Assembly: GCF_963664135.1 (NCBI RefSeq)
Contig: NZ_OY760905.1
Span: 744,001 to 808,000 of the forward strand
DNA: 64,000 nt
Reading direction: 5' to 3'
Source of the DNA: an uncultured Acetobacterium sp.
GTDB taxonomy: Bacteria > Bacillota > Clostridia > Eubacteriales > Eubacteriaceae
Position numbers and translations under genes: made by a program. Below the pieces are notes generated by a model that saw only the letters and a program-made list of their open reading frames with translations, made no database searches and was not told the origin of the DNA. Of the stretch, positions 43,264 through 52,858 are shown piece after piece (positions within the stretch are counted from its first letter, which is position 1; each line of letters opens with the position of its first letter).

Positions 43264-46212
43264 CTAAATGTCACTGACCAATTGAGCGGCTTCAATGAAA
43301 TTTTGACTGTATACTTTCTCTACTTCTTCCGGGGCTAAAGGCTTGCTGAACAAGTAGCCCTGGATATAATCGCAACCGCCATCTTTTAGCCGTAAATATT
43401 TCCCCCATACTTCAACCCCTTCGGCAGTAATTTTCAGGTTTAAACTATGAGCCAGAAAAATTAAACTGCCCATTACCTTATTGTTTTCCAAATTCAAAAA
43501 CTTATCATTAATGGACTTATCAAGCTTGACCTTATCAACCGGAATATAAGTCAAATAATGCAATGATGAATATCCGGTGCCAAAATCATCAAGCGCAATT
43601 TTGAAGCCGGCAGTTTTTAGTTCGTGAAGAAAGTCCATGGTAATCTTATTGTTTTCCAGTAAAATACTTTCAGTGATTTCAATTTCGATCAACTCTGTTT
43701 TTACTTTATTTTCATCAAGCAGATTTTCCAGATATTTGACATAATCCTTATCTTTTAGCTGCTTACTGGAATAATTGATGGCGATCTTCTTTTCTCCTAA
43801 ACCTTTATCCCGCCATCTGACAAACTGTTCAACCGCCTCTTTAGTGACCCATCGCCCGATTTTAATAATCAAACCGGTTTCTTCCGCAATTGGAATGAAT
43901 TGATCCGGACGAATGGCATGCTCCTTCAATCTTAGCAACGCTTCAAATCCATCGATCATCCCTGTTTTTAAATCCACCTGCGGTTGATAGACTAACTTAA
44001 ACCCATCATTCTTTAAAGCATTCCGTAATATTTCTTCAATCCTGACTCTACTGTCAATATCCTTTTTCATATCATTCTGATAAAAAGCATAATTGTTTTT
44101 ATCACTATGTTTAACTGAATACATGGCGGTATCAGCGTGCATAATTAATTGGTCAATGTCGACACTGTCCTCTGGAAAACAGGTAACCCCCATGCTGATG
44201 CTGATATAATTCTCCTTCCGTTCAAGCCTGAAGGATTCATCGAAAATGGCAATGACTTTTTTTGCATAAGTGTTAATTTCCTGATGATTGTTGGTGTTTT
44301 TTATCAGAATAAGAAATTCATCGCCACCCAATCGGGCCGCAAACATCTTTTTGTCGACGTTATTTTTTAATCGTTCGGCAATGATCTTTAATAATTCGTC
44401 ACCATAGACATGACCCTGGGTATCATTGATGCCCTTGAAATTGTCAATATCAAAAAGGAAAACCGCCCCGGATTTGCCGTCATCTAATTCATTCGATAAT
44501 TGATTCAGAAAGTTCAATCGATTGGGGAGTTTCGTTAAATAGTCATGGGTGGCCAGGTATTTGATATAGTCTTCCTGTTCTTTCATTTTTGTGGTGTCCA
44601 TCAAAATACCATGGAGCTGCTTCACCTCTTGATTCTCCTGCTTAATACCCCTACCCCGGATTAAAATCCATTTTTTTTCCTGTTCCCCATTCATAATTGG
44701 GATCTGAATATTGATTTCTGAGATTTCCCCTCTCTGATAAGCATCAATCACATCACTTAATTGGTTTATGGACGTCTGATCCAACAGTAAATCCATTAAG
44801 GAGAAAATATTTTCCTTTTTTTTAATTTTATGGTTAACAATTTGAGAAAAGTTCTCAGAAATCATGATCTCACTGTTTGTCAGATTTAATTCCCATACAG
44901 CACTATTGGTTGTTTCTGTTGCAATGGCATATTTCTGGTTTAGAATTTCTGACTCAACCGCATTTACTTTAATAATTTCGTATTGATTTCTCAATTCCTC
45001 TTCTTTTTCTTCAAGTTCCAGGAATGTAGTTTTAAGTTTTTCATTACTTTCACCCAAAGCCTTTTGAATAGTCCGACGTTTTAGATTATCGGCAATCAGA
45101 ATTAACGTAACTAAAGTAAGGAAGATGACAGTGATTCCAATCGATGCAAGTATACCCCAGTACTTTTCCATGGGGTTTTCTTCCTTATTAACCAATACTG
45201 AACCAACCGGAATTAAGCGTTTATCAATATTAAATTTTTCAATTAAATCATAGTCAAAAATGTAATAATAGGGAGTTTCCTCGATCACATCGATAGACTC
45301 CACTGGTTTTCCCCCTAGAATTTCCATGACCAATTCGCCGGAAATCTTTCCAAAGGCCTCATAGTCAATTAGTTTTCCGCCCATCAGACCCGCTCCGACA
45401 CCTCCAAAAGTGGCATTATAAACCGGTATCTTGGTATGTTCCTTGATAAAGGCATACTCATCCGCCATATTCATATAGGTTCCGGTTTTATCTTGAGACA
45501 TACTTAAAAAAAGTAAAATGGTGTCTTCGTTTAATGTTCCCAAAATCGTTGAAAATTCCTCAAAGGTATAATCCGATACATTCAGGAGACTGAATTGTAA
45601 ATCAGCAAAAGTTTCCTGGACTTCATTAAACTGACGTTGATCACCCTGACCAGTGAGCGAGGAATCTACAATTGCAACTACCTTCGTGGCACCAGGTTTA
45701 AAGGACTTCGCTACGTTGATGGTTTCGACTAGCGAAAATTTTTCGAGGATGCCGGTAACAAGAGGATCTTCCGCCGCTTTCCGGCCACTTTCCCAATTAT
45801 TGATGCCAAAAAATACAATTGGCGTTTGTGGAAACAGTTCATCTTTGTGTTCCATTATAAATTGCAGGGCATTGTCATCCCCTACAATGACAGCATCATA
45901 GGCGGGTAAATTTTTTAATTTAAATTTAATCAATTCATAAAACAATTGTTTATTTTCTGCTGTATCCAATCGCTTTGTGTCCATGTATTCAATATCAAGC
46001 ATGACCTTGTCCCCAAGTACACTTTGAAGCCCTCTAATTTGATCGGGAACAGTGGCATAACTTTCATTGTAGGAACTAATAAACAAGATTTTTTTACTCT
46101 CATCCTTTGCTTGTATCTTCCAAGTCTGAACAAAAAATATAAAGAGGATAAATATGAATCCAGCCAATATCGATAAGAACTGACTTTTTTTTATTTTTCG
46201 CTTAACTCGCAT
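43264..46212 (-). CDS. Membrane GGDEF-EAL protein with extracytoplasmic binding-protein-like sensor
   Basis: A 982-residue protein. A signal anchor (13-30) is followed by an ABC-type substrate-binding-like domain (about 38-330: KILFISSYNESYATVPDQIR, YDAVIVGDDNALQF, PIVFFGINN). Then come a transmembrane helix (about 353-375), a coiled coil, a PAS region (425-550), a GGDEF domain with intact RLGGDEF, and an EAL domain with EALLRL, EITESILLEN, DDFGTGYSS and EGVEVWG. Both c-di-GMP synthesis and hydrolysis look possible. The ATG at 46212 follows AAGGAGA by 8 bases; a TTG just before it is less likely. The ligand is unknown. Confidence 0.92.
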   Translation of the reverse strand: MRVKRKIKKSQFLSILAGFIFILFIFFVQTWKIQAKDESKKILFISSYNESYATVPDQIRGLQSVLGDKVMLDIEYMDTKRLDTAENKQLFYELIKFKLKNLPAYDAVIVGDDNALQFIMEHKDELFPQTPIVFFGINNWESGRKAAEDPLVTGILEKFSLVETINVAKSFKPGATKVVAIVDSSLTGQGDQRQFNEVQETFADLQFSLLNVSDYTFEEFSTILGTLNEDTILLFLSMSQDKTGTYMNMADEYAFIKEHTKIPVYNATFGGVGAGLMGGKLIDYEAFGKISGELVMEILGGKPVESIDVIEETPYYYIFDYDLIEKFNIDKRLIPVGSVLVNKEENPMEKYWGILASIGITVIFLTLVTLILIADNLKRRTIQKALGESNEKLKTTFLELEEKEEELRNQYEIIKVNAVESEILNQKYAIATETTNSAVWELNLTNSEIMISENFSQIVNHKIKKKENIFSLMDLLLDQTSINQLSDVIDAYQRGEISEINIQIPIMNGEQEKKWILIRGRGIKQENQEVKQLHGILMDTTKMKEQEDYIKYLATHDYLTKLPNRLNFLNQLSNELDDGKSGAVFLFDIDNFKGINDTQGHVYGDELLKIIAERLKNNVDKKMFAARLGGDEFLILIKNTNNHQEINTYAKKVIAIFDESFRLERKENYISISMGVTCFPEDSVDIDQLIMHADTAMYSVKHSDKNNYAFYQNDMKKDIDSRVRIEEILRNALKNDGFKLVYQPQVDLKTGMIDGFEALLRLKEHAIRPDQFIPIAEETGLIIKIGRWVTKEAVEQFVRWRDKGLGEKKIAINYSSKQLKDKDYVKYLENLLDENKVKTELIEIEITESILLENNKITMDFLHELKTAGFKIALDDFGTGYSSLHYLTYIPVDKVKLDKSINDKFLNLENNKVMGSLIFLAHSLNLKITAEGVEVWGKYLRLKDGGCDYIQGYLFSKPLAPEEVEKVYSQNFIEAAQLVSDI

Positions 46213-46525
46213 CAATCATTCTCCTTGCCGGAATCCCGGTTATCAGTGCTTCGATAAAACTGGAAATAAATATTTTTGATGTTTTATAATATACCTTTTT
46301 TTATTTGTCTTAAACAATTAAGCTGTCACTTTATTACTATCGATGCCCTCTTTAAATTCTTGCTCAAATAAAAAAGAAATCCGGCGCTCAATCTGATTCA
46401 ACTCATGTTCCGGGAACATTCAGTAGTTAAGGATTAGCATGGCCGAACGCAAAAAAATCCAGCTAAAATTGCTCTTAGCTGAACTTTTGGTGATCATTCG
46501 ATTTTTTAATTCAGTGGTTGAAAAA
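46213..46525. other. Intergenic region with a possible short ORF
   Basis: It holds a possible 33-codon minus-strand ORF (46318-46419) and a weak minus-strand -10-like box near 46288-46293 for the GGDEF-EAL gene. No terminator for the MFS gene was seen. Confidence 0.4.
46318..46419 (-). CDS. Possible small ORF or gene fragment, unknown
   Basis: A 33-codon frame starting MFPEHELNQIERR and ending SNKVTA. The composition is coding-like, with an amphipathic helix, but there is no good ribosome binding site and a stop precedes the ATG directly. It could be the tail of a deleted gene. Confidence 0.2.
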   Translation of the reverse strand: MFPEHELNQIERRISFLFEQEFKEGIDSNKVTA

Positions 46526-47695
46526 TCATGCCCCAACCTGTTTTTTATCCAAAACCATATTGCCAAACCAGGACAACACGGCTACACTAAAGAGCCCCAG
46601 AGCGGCCAGCAGAAATTTAATTTCGATGTTCCCGCCGCTGGCGTTAGCTACAGCATTGGAAAGGATCGGTGAGACAAAGATCCCCACGCTAGTGGCTGCG
46701 GTAACGACGGCAATGGCTAATGAACTGATCGAAGGATGAACTGCGTTGGCCGCCAGAAATGTACCCGCCGGATTAATAGTCGCTAGACAGAAGCCACAGC
46801 ACATCGCGCCGATAAACAGCGATGGCAGCGAACCAACCACAAAAATGGCCAGCATCCCCAGTGCACCAACCAATAGCGATACCGGAATGACCAGTTGTTT
46901 AAGAACCCGTTGCATCCGTCCAAACAGCACCCCGGTGAGCATTCCGGCGGCTGACATAGAAGTATTGATCAGACCACTCGTTGAGGCATCGCCAAAACCT
47001 TTGCCGGCCACATACATGGCGACATTGGTCTGAAAAACAAACAGAAAAACGCCGAATAAAAACATGATCACGGCGGTAAAATAAACCCGGGCATTGAGTT
47101 TCGCGCTTTTTTCAGTTTGTTTATCTACTTCATGAGCTGGAGGCTGATCTTTGGGCAGGTTTCTCATGACAATGACAGTCACTGGAATAAAGACCAGATA
47201 AACCAGATAGGACATTTGCCACTGGATCCCGGCCAACATTCCCGAAGTAAACAGCAGCACCATGCTACCGCCATTGACGAAGGCCGACTGCAGGCCCATC
47301 AGGGCCCCACTTTCCTCGGCCACAAAATAATCGGCAATCAAGGCCATCGACATGGTCGAATTAATCCCCTGAGCAACCCCCAATAATAGACTGCAGCCCA
47401 ACAACACATAAATACTGAACGAACCAAAAAGCAGAGCGACCATCCCCCCGATCAATCCGCAGACCAATCCAAAGACAACCAGGTTTTTTTTCGGCATCCG
47501 CAGGGATAACGGGCCGGATGCAAAGGCAAAGACAAGCCCCATTAATGACGGGATGGTTAACACCATCGAAATCAGTGATGGATCCACGCCCACAAAAAAG
47601 GCCTGAATATCGGCCAGAATCGCTGATGCGGTCATTGAGATCATCAACAATGATGAGATCGACAAAATCGCAACCTTAATTTTTCTCTTTTCCAA
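46526..47695 (-). CDS. MFS transporter
   Basis: A 389-residue protein with about 12 hydrophobic segments. SLRMPKKNLVVFGLVCG sits at the motif A position and GVAQGINSTMSMALIADYF at the motif C position. The start is a TTG at 47695 with AGGAG 6 bases upstream. It is related in layout to the MFS proteins beside the methyltransferases (28093, 38981), so it may serve the same class of substrates, but here no methyltransferase adjoins. No regulator is adjacent. Substrate unknown. Confidence 0.82.
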   Translation of the reverse strand: MEKRKIKVAILSISSLLMISMTASAILADIQAFFVGVDPSLISMVLTIPSLMGLVFAFASGPLSLRMPKKNLVVFGLVCGLIGGMVALLFGSFSIYVLLGCSLLLGVAQGINSTMSMALIADYFVAEESGALMGLQSAFVNGGSMVLLFTSGMLAGIQWQMSYLVYLVFIPVTVIVMRNLPKDQPPAHEVDKQTEKSAKLNARVYFTAVIMFLFGVFLFVFQTNVAMYVAGKGFGDASTSGLINTSMSAAGMLTGVLFGRMQRVLKQLVIPVSLLVGALGMLAIFVVGSLPSLFIGAMCCGFCLATINPAGTFLAANAVHPSISSLAIAVVTAATSVGIFVSPILSNAVANASGGNIEIKFLLAALGLFSVAVLSWFGNMVLDKKQVGA

Positions 47696-47870
47696 AATTT
47701 TCTCCTAACAATGATAACTTTTTTTTACCGAACAAATTTATAACTCAATAAAATTTTACCGGTTAAATTGTGAATATTATATTATGTGCAATTTTTTCTG
47801 TCAATGAAATAATTAAGGTGTTAAATGTTTATCTTTCCAAGCAATCTAATCGATGCTTTTTTGATCATAA

Positions 47871-47907
47871 AAACCCACTCGGATCAGCAATTAATCCGGG
47901 TGGGTTT
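47871..47907 (-). terminator. Rho-independent terminator
   Basis: On the minus strand AAACCCACCCGGAT pairs with ATCCGAGTGGGTTT and is followed by TTTAT. It closes the chemoreceptor at 47943. Confidence 0.88.
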
Positions 47908-47942
47908 GGCCTTTACATTAATCCTGTTCTAACGCAGCTGTT

Positions 47943-50231
47943 TTATCTTCGCTTTAATTCAAACTGATTAATCATTTCTTTCAGCATTTCTGCCTGACTT
48001 GATAATTCTTCACTGGCGGCGGCACTCTGTTCAGCGGTAGCAGAATTCTGCTGAACAACCTGAGCGACCTGCTCAATGCCGGTGTTGATCTGGGCGATAC
48101 CAGTGGCCTGTTCATTGGATGCCACCGCAATATTCCCGACTAAATCGGTGACTTCGCCTATCCCTCCGACGATTTCATCCAGCGCCGCAGCAGTATCATC
48201 CGCAATTTTTGTCCCATGTTGCACCTTATTGATGGAACCTTCAATTAAAACAGTTGTTTCTTTAGCGGCTTCGGCGCTCCTGGCGGCCAGAGTTCGCACT
48301 TCCTCGGCAACGACGGCAAAACCCTTGCCATGCTGACCAGCTCTGGCGGCTTCAACAGCAGCATTTAACGCCAAAATATTCGTTTGGAAAGCAATGTCAT
48401 CAATAACCTTGATAATCTTGGAAATATCCTGGGATGACTGATTAATTTCAACCATGGCACCCTGCATTTCCGTCATCTGTGCATTTCCTTTGGCAGCATT
48501 CTCCCGGACATCCATGGCCAGTTCTTTGGCCTTGTTGGCGTTCATAGCGTTTGCTTTGGTTTGATCGGCAACCTCGGTAATCGATGCGGTCAGTTCCTGG
48601 ATCGAGCTGGCTTGTTCCGTGGAGCCCTGAGCCAACGATTGGCTGCCCATTGAAACCTGCGCTGAACCAGCGGTTACCTGTTGGGCCGCATCGCTGATAT
48701 CGCCGAGCAATTTATTCAATGAAGTTATAATGCCGTTTAAGTCATTGGATATTTTATGGAAATCTCCGCCATAGTCTCTAACCTGTTCTAGATTAAGATT
48801 TCCTTTTTCAATTTCTCCGGTAACAACGGACATTTCCTGAACAACATTCTCAATCCGGACAGCAGTGTAGTTGACGGACTTAACCAGTTCATCAAATTCA
48901 CCTTTATAGGTGCCGGATACTTCCACATGTAAAAAGCCTTTGGCCATTTCAACCATTACTTTGGCCACTTCTCGGGTTGGCTTGGCAATTTCATCAAGAA
49001 TGTTATTCATCCCACCAACCAGATCTTCCCAGGCGCCCTTAAATTTACCGGCATCTGCTCTGGTATCCAATTCTCCATCAATGGCGGCCTTAGTTAGCAT
49101 GGTGGCATCATTAATCAGATTACCAATTGATTTTTTCACCGCTGCTAAATTATCGCCGATTTCACTGAATTGACGATAGACCTCCCTAGTATATTCCCCG
49201 GCTGGAGCAATATTTGTATCAAGATCCAGGTCGCCTTCAGCTAAACGTAATAAGTTCTCTTCTAATCGTTTTATTTCGGTATTGGAGTATTCATTCACAC
49301 TGATAATCGATGTTAGATCCGTTACAATTTCAACATAGCCAACCTTCTCGCCTTTTTTATTGATCAAATAAGCGGTATCCTGTTTATTATTTCTGCCGAC
49401 CCATTCAAAATAACTGTCGGTCAAACCCTGATCAACCAGTCGTCTGATTCCACATCCTTCGGTATTACAGATGTCGGCATTGGCACTGCTGCATGGCATG
49501 CCACAGGCGGCATCTCGATTATTGATAACGCCGTTAGCAATCATTAGATCAGAAAATGGCTTGTTTAAGAAGGTCCAGTTCATATCATTATCAATAACAT
49601 GAACCGGAAACGGAATGGCATCCAGAATTGCTTCATACCATTGCATTTTATCAACAACAATATCCATCACCTGATTGGTATTTAAAACAGCTTTTTGGTA
49701 TGCTCCGACAAGATCAGTCGCTGGATCCCGCTTTGAAAATTCACCGCTTTCGGCCCACTCCACCAGCATTGCAGTATCACCGGCAAAGCGGTTAATGGAA
49801 TCCCTGATTGTCATTAGACTCGTTCCCAAGATATCCTTTTCCGATCCGGTAATGATGTCAACGGTCATATCCCCTTCAGCCAGTTTCTTTACTTCTGCCG
49901 TATGCGTCCTGATATTTTCGGCAATCTCGGCAAAGGCTTCACTGAGCTCTCCCAATTGATCCTGGGAATGATCAGCTGCAATCACGGTATCGAGATTACC
50001 CTTTGCCAACCGACTGGCCGCCAGGGTCAGCTCTGACAGTTTATTTGAAATCCCTTTTACCGACAAAATAAATACGCCCAGCATCGCAACAAAACCAATT
50101 CCAAAAATCAATGCACTATTGCTCTGGTTTCCCATTGATACAACCAGTCCGGCAACAATTAAAAAGATTACACCAATTGGCAATCCCACCGACAATACCA
50201 ACTTTGACAATAAACTCTTTTTTTGATTCAT
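47943..50231 (-). CDS. Methyl-accepting chemotaxis protein with Cys-rich PAS, without extracellular domain
   Basis: A 762-residue receptor. Two close membrane helices (about 11-31 and 37-57) leave almost no external loop. A HAMP series (60-200), a PAS domain (about 205-320) with C-X7-C-X4-C (CSSANADICNTEGC), further HAMP repeats, and the signalling domain ending near residue 758 with [18 protein letters not shown] follow. It is a paralogue of the receptor at 11515-14700, sharing PAS and signalling parts, but lacks the dCache domain, so it must sense inside the cell, probably through the PAS. GGAGGGG precedes the ATG. Confidence 0.92.
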   Translation of the reverse strand: MNQKKSLLSKLVLSVGLPIGVIFLIVAGLVVSMGNQSNSALIFGIGFVAMLGVFILSVKGISNKLSELTLAASRLAKGNLDTVIAADHSQDQLGELSEAFAEIAENIRTHTAEVKKLAEGDMTVDIITGSEKDILGTSLMTIRDSINRFAGDTAMLVEWAESGEFSKRDPATDLVGAYQKAVLNTNQVMDIVVDKMQWYEAILDAIPFPVHVIDNDMNWTFLNKPFSDLMIANGVINNRDAACGMPCSSANADICNTEGCGIRRLVDQGLTDSYFEWVGRNNKQDTAYLINKKGEKVGYVEIVTDLTSIISVNEYSNTEIKRLEENLLRLAEGDLDLDTNIAPAGEYTREVYRQFSEIGDNLAAVKKSIGNLINDATMLTKAAIDGELDTRADAGKFKGAWEDLVGGMNNILDEIAKPTREVAKVMVEMAKGFLHVEVSGTYKGEFDELVKSVNYTAVRIENVVQEMSVVTGEIEKGNLNLEQVRDYGGDFHKISNDLNGIITSLNKLLGDISDAAQQVTAGSAQVSMGSQSLAQGSTEQASSIQELTASITEVADQTKANAMNANKAKELAMDVRENAAKGNAQMTEMQGAMVEINQSSQDISKIIKVIDDIAFQTNILALNAAVEAARAGQHGKGFAVVAEEVRTLAARSAEAAKETTVLIEGSINKVQHGTKIADDTAAALDEIVGGIGEVTDLVGNIAVASNEQATGIAQINTGIEQVAQVVQQNSATAEQSAAASEELSSQAEMLKEMINQFELKRR

Positions 50232-50670
50232 TTTTCCCCTCCATGATGCTTTATTCAGTCTTTTATCTTCCTACATAACACACTCAAAACCAAAAATAAT
50301 CGCCGATAATACAACTCATCACCACGATCGATTCTAATTCTCAGGAATCTCATCGTCATTCAAAACAGAAGCAATTTTTTGTTTTTGAAAGTCCATCGCA
50401 AATAGCAATATTTTACCCATTCAGCAATTGATTACATTCATTATAATTTATATGAATAAATTAAACGACTACATTTATTATAACCTCATTTTTCAGAATA
50501 TTCCAATTTTTTTTACTGTTTTTTTTATCCTACTGATATTTTTTTGTGCATTTTGTATCGTTTCCACCGTATCATGAATTCTTATCTCTCGAGAGAATGA
50601 TTATGCTAAAAAAAGAACCCATCCGATCTACCACAACGTGGTTTAACGGATAGGTCCGATCTGGTGCTTT
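50232..50670. other. Intergenic region
   Basis: 439 A/T-rich bases. They hold the terminator of the redox operon (50608-50655), a 12-bp palindrome TCTCTCGAGAGA near 50585-50598, and presumably the promoter of the chemoreceptor, which I could not assign. No gene is supported. Confidence 0.5.
50608..50655 (-). terminator. Terminator of the redox operon
   Basis: On the minus strand CCTATCCG pairs with CGGATGGG around an inner ACCAC-GTT-GTGGT hairpin, then TTCTTTTTTT. Confidence 0.85.
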
Positions 50671-52125
50671 TTACTCAGCTAAAGCTTCTTTAATATAAGT
50701 TACGGCATTTTTTCCTGCCATTCGGCCGGAGTTTACCGCAAAGCCAAGGGTATTACCTGGCAGTACAAAGACGTAATCTGGATTGCAAACCGAATTGGCA
50801 TCGGTTCCGGCAGCGTAAAGACCAGGTATCGCATTAATGTTATTATCCACTACTTCAGTCATGTCATTGATGCGGATGCCGCCCAGGCTGCCATATGCGC
50901 TGGGGGCAAATTTCAGAGCATAGAATTTATTGCCATCAAGTGGGGTCATGTATTTCAGTTCTTTATTGAAATCCGCATCGCCAGTCTGACACATGGCGTT
51001 GTATTGAGTAATACCGGCAATCAGTCCGTCTTTGTCAATACCAGTTTTTTCAGCCAGTTCTTCCAGTGAATCCGCTACATAGAAAACATCACTGCCATTT
51101 TTCAGATGCTCTTCCATTTCCTGTTTGAAGTCATTCATGTCCATGGAAGAAGTAACGACGTTGATCAGATCGAAGCCGTTTTCTTCGTATTTCTTCATGA
51201 TTTTGTCGTCAACGATGGAGAAAGCTATCCGGTTTTTTTGACGAGAGATGGCATTCACTGAAAACACTGGGTTTTCGACCACGGCTTCGTTGTAGAAACG
51301 CTGGCCGTCGAGATTCACAAAGACGTTGGGCTGACGAAAGGGCAGTTCTATGGGGGCGTAGCCACCGGTATTGGGGGCAAAGAAAACCAGTTCCATATCC
51401 ATATAATCTTTGCCGGCACCGGCATCCCAAGCCATCTGAATCCCATCGCCAGTTAGACCGGGAATCCGATAGGAGTAAAGATCTTTGCCCCATTCATACG
51501 GTGTGTATTTTTCAATAAATTCCGGACTGTCCCCAAATCCGCCGGTGGTGATAATCACCGCCCCACCGAAGATTTCCAGGTCCCCTTCTTTATCTTTGGC
51601 TGCCACGCCGATGATTTCGCCGTCTTCTTTAATCAACTCTTTAACCGGTGTTTCCAGCATAATCTTAACCCCCAGTTCTTCAGCCCGTTCAGTCATGGCT
51701 TTGATCATGGTTGCCGCTGCTCGCAGACCCGGTTTGCCGGATTTTGGCTGAACAATGTGCCAGGTTGCTTCAGAGCCCGGGAAATATTTGGATGGCAGGG
51801 CAAACTCCACGCCCATGTCCTGAAGCCATTCAATGGTCCCTGCCGATTGATCGATGTATTTTTTTACCAGTTTGGCATCAGAACGCCAATGCGTGTAATC
51901 CATAAATTTTTCATAAGCCTGTTCCCGGGTAATTCCAATTAATCGCTCTTTCTGCAGTTTGGTTTCAACCCCCAACAAACCCATGGCCATGTTGGCACAG
52001 CCCCCGGTAGTGTTGGCTTTTTCCAGAATCGTTACCTCAGCACCGTTTTCGGCTGCAGTAATAGCCGCTGCCAAACCGGCAGCACCGCCGCCGACCACAA
52101 TTACATCTGTTTCAAATTCTCTCAT
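50671..52125 (-). CDS. FAD-dependent fumarate-reductase-like flavoprotein
   Basis: A 484-residue member of the FAD_binding_2 (fumarate reductase/succinate dehydrogenase flavoprotein) family. The dinucleotide fold VIVVGGGAAGLAAAITAAE is at 9-27 and TGGCANMAMG follows as in the family. The C-terminal GLYAAGTDANSVCN and NTLGFAVNSGRMAGKNA complete the FAD site. There is no Tat or Sec signal, heme or FMN domain, so it is cytoplasmic. Relatives reduce activated C=C bonds (fumarate, urocanate, acrylates) or oxidise the reverse. It is last in a three-gene operon whose other products look like an electron-delivery chain from NAD(P)H, so a reductase role is likely. The acceptor is unknown. Confidence 0.85.
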   Translation of the reverse strand: MREFETDVIVVGGGAAGLAAAITAAENGAEVTILEKANTTGGCANMAMGLLGVETKLQKERLIGITREQAYEKFMDYTHWRSDAKLVKKYIDQSAGTIEWLQDMGVEFALPSKYFPGSEATWHIVQPKSGKPGLRAAATMIKAMTERAEELGVKIMLETPVKELIKEDGEIIGVAAKDKEGDLEIFGGAVIITTGGFGDSPEFIEKYTPYEWGKDLYSYRIPGLTGDGIQMAWDAGAGKDYMDMELVFFAPNTGGYAPIELPFRQPNVFVNLDGQRFYNEAVVENPVFSVNAISRQKNRIAFSIVDDKIMKKYEENGFDLINVVTSSMDMNDFKQEMEEHLKNGSDVFYVADSLEELAEKTGIDKDGLIAGITQYNAMCQTGDADFNKELKYMTPLDGNKFYALKFAPSAYGSLGGIRINDMTEVVDNNINAIPGLYAAGTDANSVCNPDYVFVLPGNTLGFAVNSGRMAGKNAVTYIKEALAE

Positions 52126-52156
52126 TTTGTTTTCTCCTTCAACTTTATTATTTTAA

Positions 52157-52846
52157 TTATTGTTCGCTTTTTCGTCGTCGCTTCCGGGACATCAGCCCGC
52201 CGCTTTCTGCATCTGCCTGGAAGCTGCCCACTGGAACTGGTTCCTCCGGGAGTTTAGGCAAAACTGCTCCGGCCCGCAAAATTGCTTTATCACTACAGAC
52301 AGCTTCACAATCACCGCAGTGATTACAACGGGAGACATCAATCACATGGATGAGTCCCTCACCCCCAGCGACGGCATTGACGGGACAGACGTCCAAACAT
52401 TTGCCACAGCCGGTACACGTTTCCGGCGATACGTAAAAACTCACCAGCTTGTTGCAGACCAGCCCATCGCAGCGTTTTCGTTTGATGTGTTTGGTAAAGT
52501 CATCTTCGTATTCAGCAATATTCTGTCTGATAATCTTACCCACTTCTTTGCCATAGTCACAGCTGGATCCGATAATCAGATCATCAGAGATGTCCTGAAT
52601 AATTTCCACATCCTGTTCCCGGCCCAGTCCCTGGGTGATGCCAGCGGTAACCACCGCCAGTTGCAGCAGTCCTTCCCGACAGATCACACATTCCCCACAG
52701 CTGTTGCGTCGGACTGTGTCCGAGAACTGTTTCAGTTGATCCACCGGACAGCGCGTGCGGTTAACTGCTTGGTGTATTGATTCCACATAGTTGCCGATTT
52801 CGTCTGGCGAAGCTTTTCTCCACTGTTTGCGTATTTTATTTTCCAT
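52157..52846 (-). CDS. Iron-sulfur protein: NuoF-type cluster domain plus two [4Fe-4S] ferredoxin motifs
   Basis: A 229-residue protein. Residues 1-100 match the C-terminal iron-sulfur part of NuoF/HydB (RRNSCGECVICREG, later SSCDYGKE for the fourth cysteine). The FMN- and NADH-binding parts of NuoF are absent. Residues about 135-195 hold two ferredoxin motifs (CTGCGKCLDVCPVNAV and CNHCGDCEAVCSDKAI). A basic tail (RKRRRK) ends it. It should pass electrons but cannot itself oxidise NADH. It lies between the NAD(P)H-linked subunit and the flavoprotein in one operon, so it is probably the wire between them. Confidence 0.85.
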   Translation of the reverse strand: MENKIRKQWRKASPDEIGNYVESIHQAVNRTRCPVDQLKQFSDTVRRNSCGECVICREGLLQLAVVTAGITQGLGREQDVEIIQDISDDLIIGSSCDYGKEVGKIIRQNIAEYEDDFTKHIKRKRCDGLVCNKLVSFYVSPETCTGCGKCLDVCPVNAVAGGEGLIHVIDVSRCNHCGDCEAVCSDKAILRAGAVLPKLPEEPVPVGSFQADAESGGLMSRKRRRKSEQ

Positions 52847-52858
52847 CTTAACCCCTTC

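Noticed and set aside
52160-52780. Open frame of 206 codons on the plus strand
   Set aside because: Antisense to the iron-sulfur protein with intact cysteine motifs.
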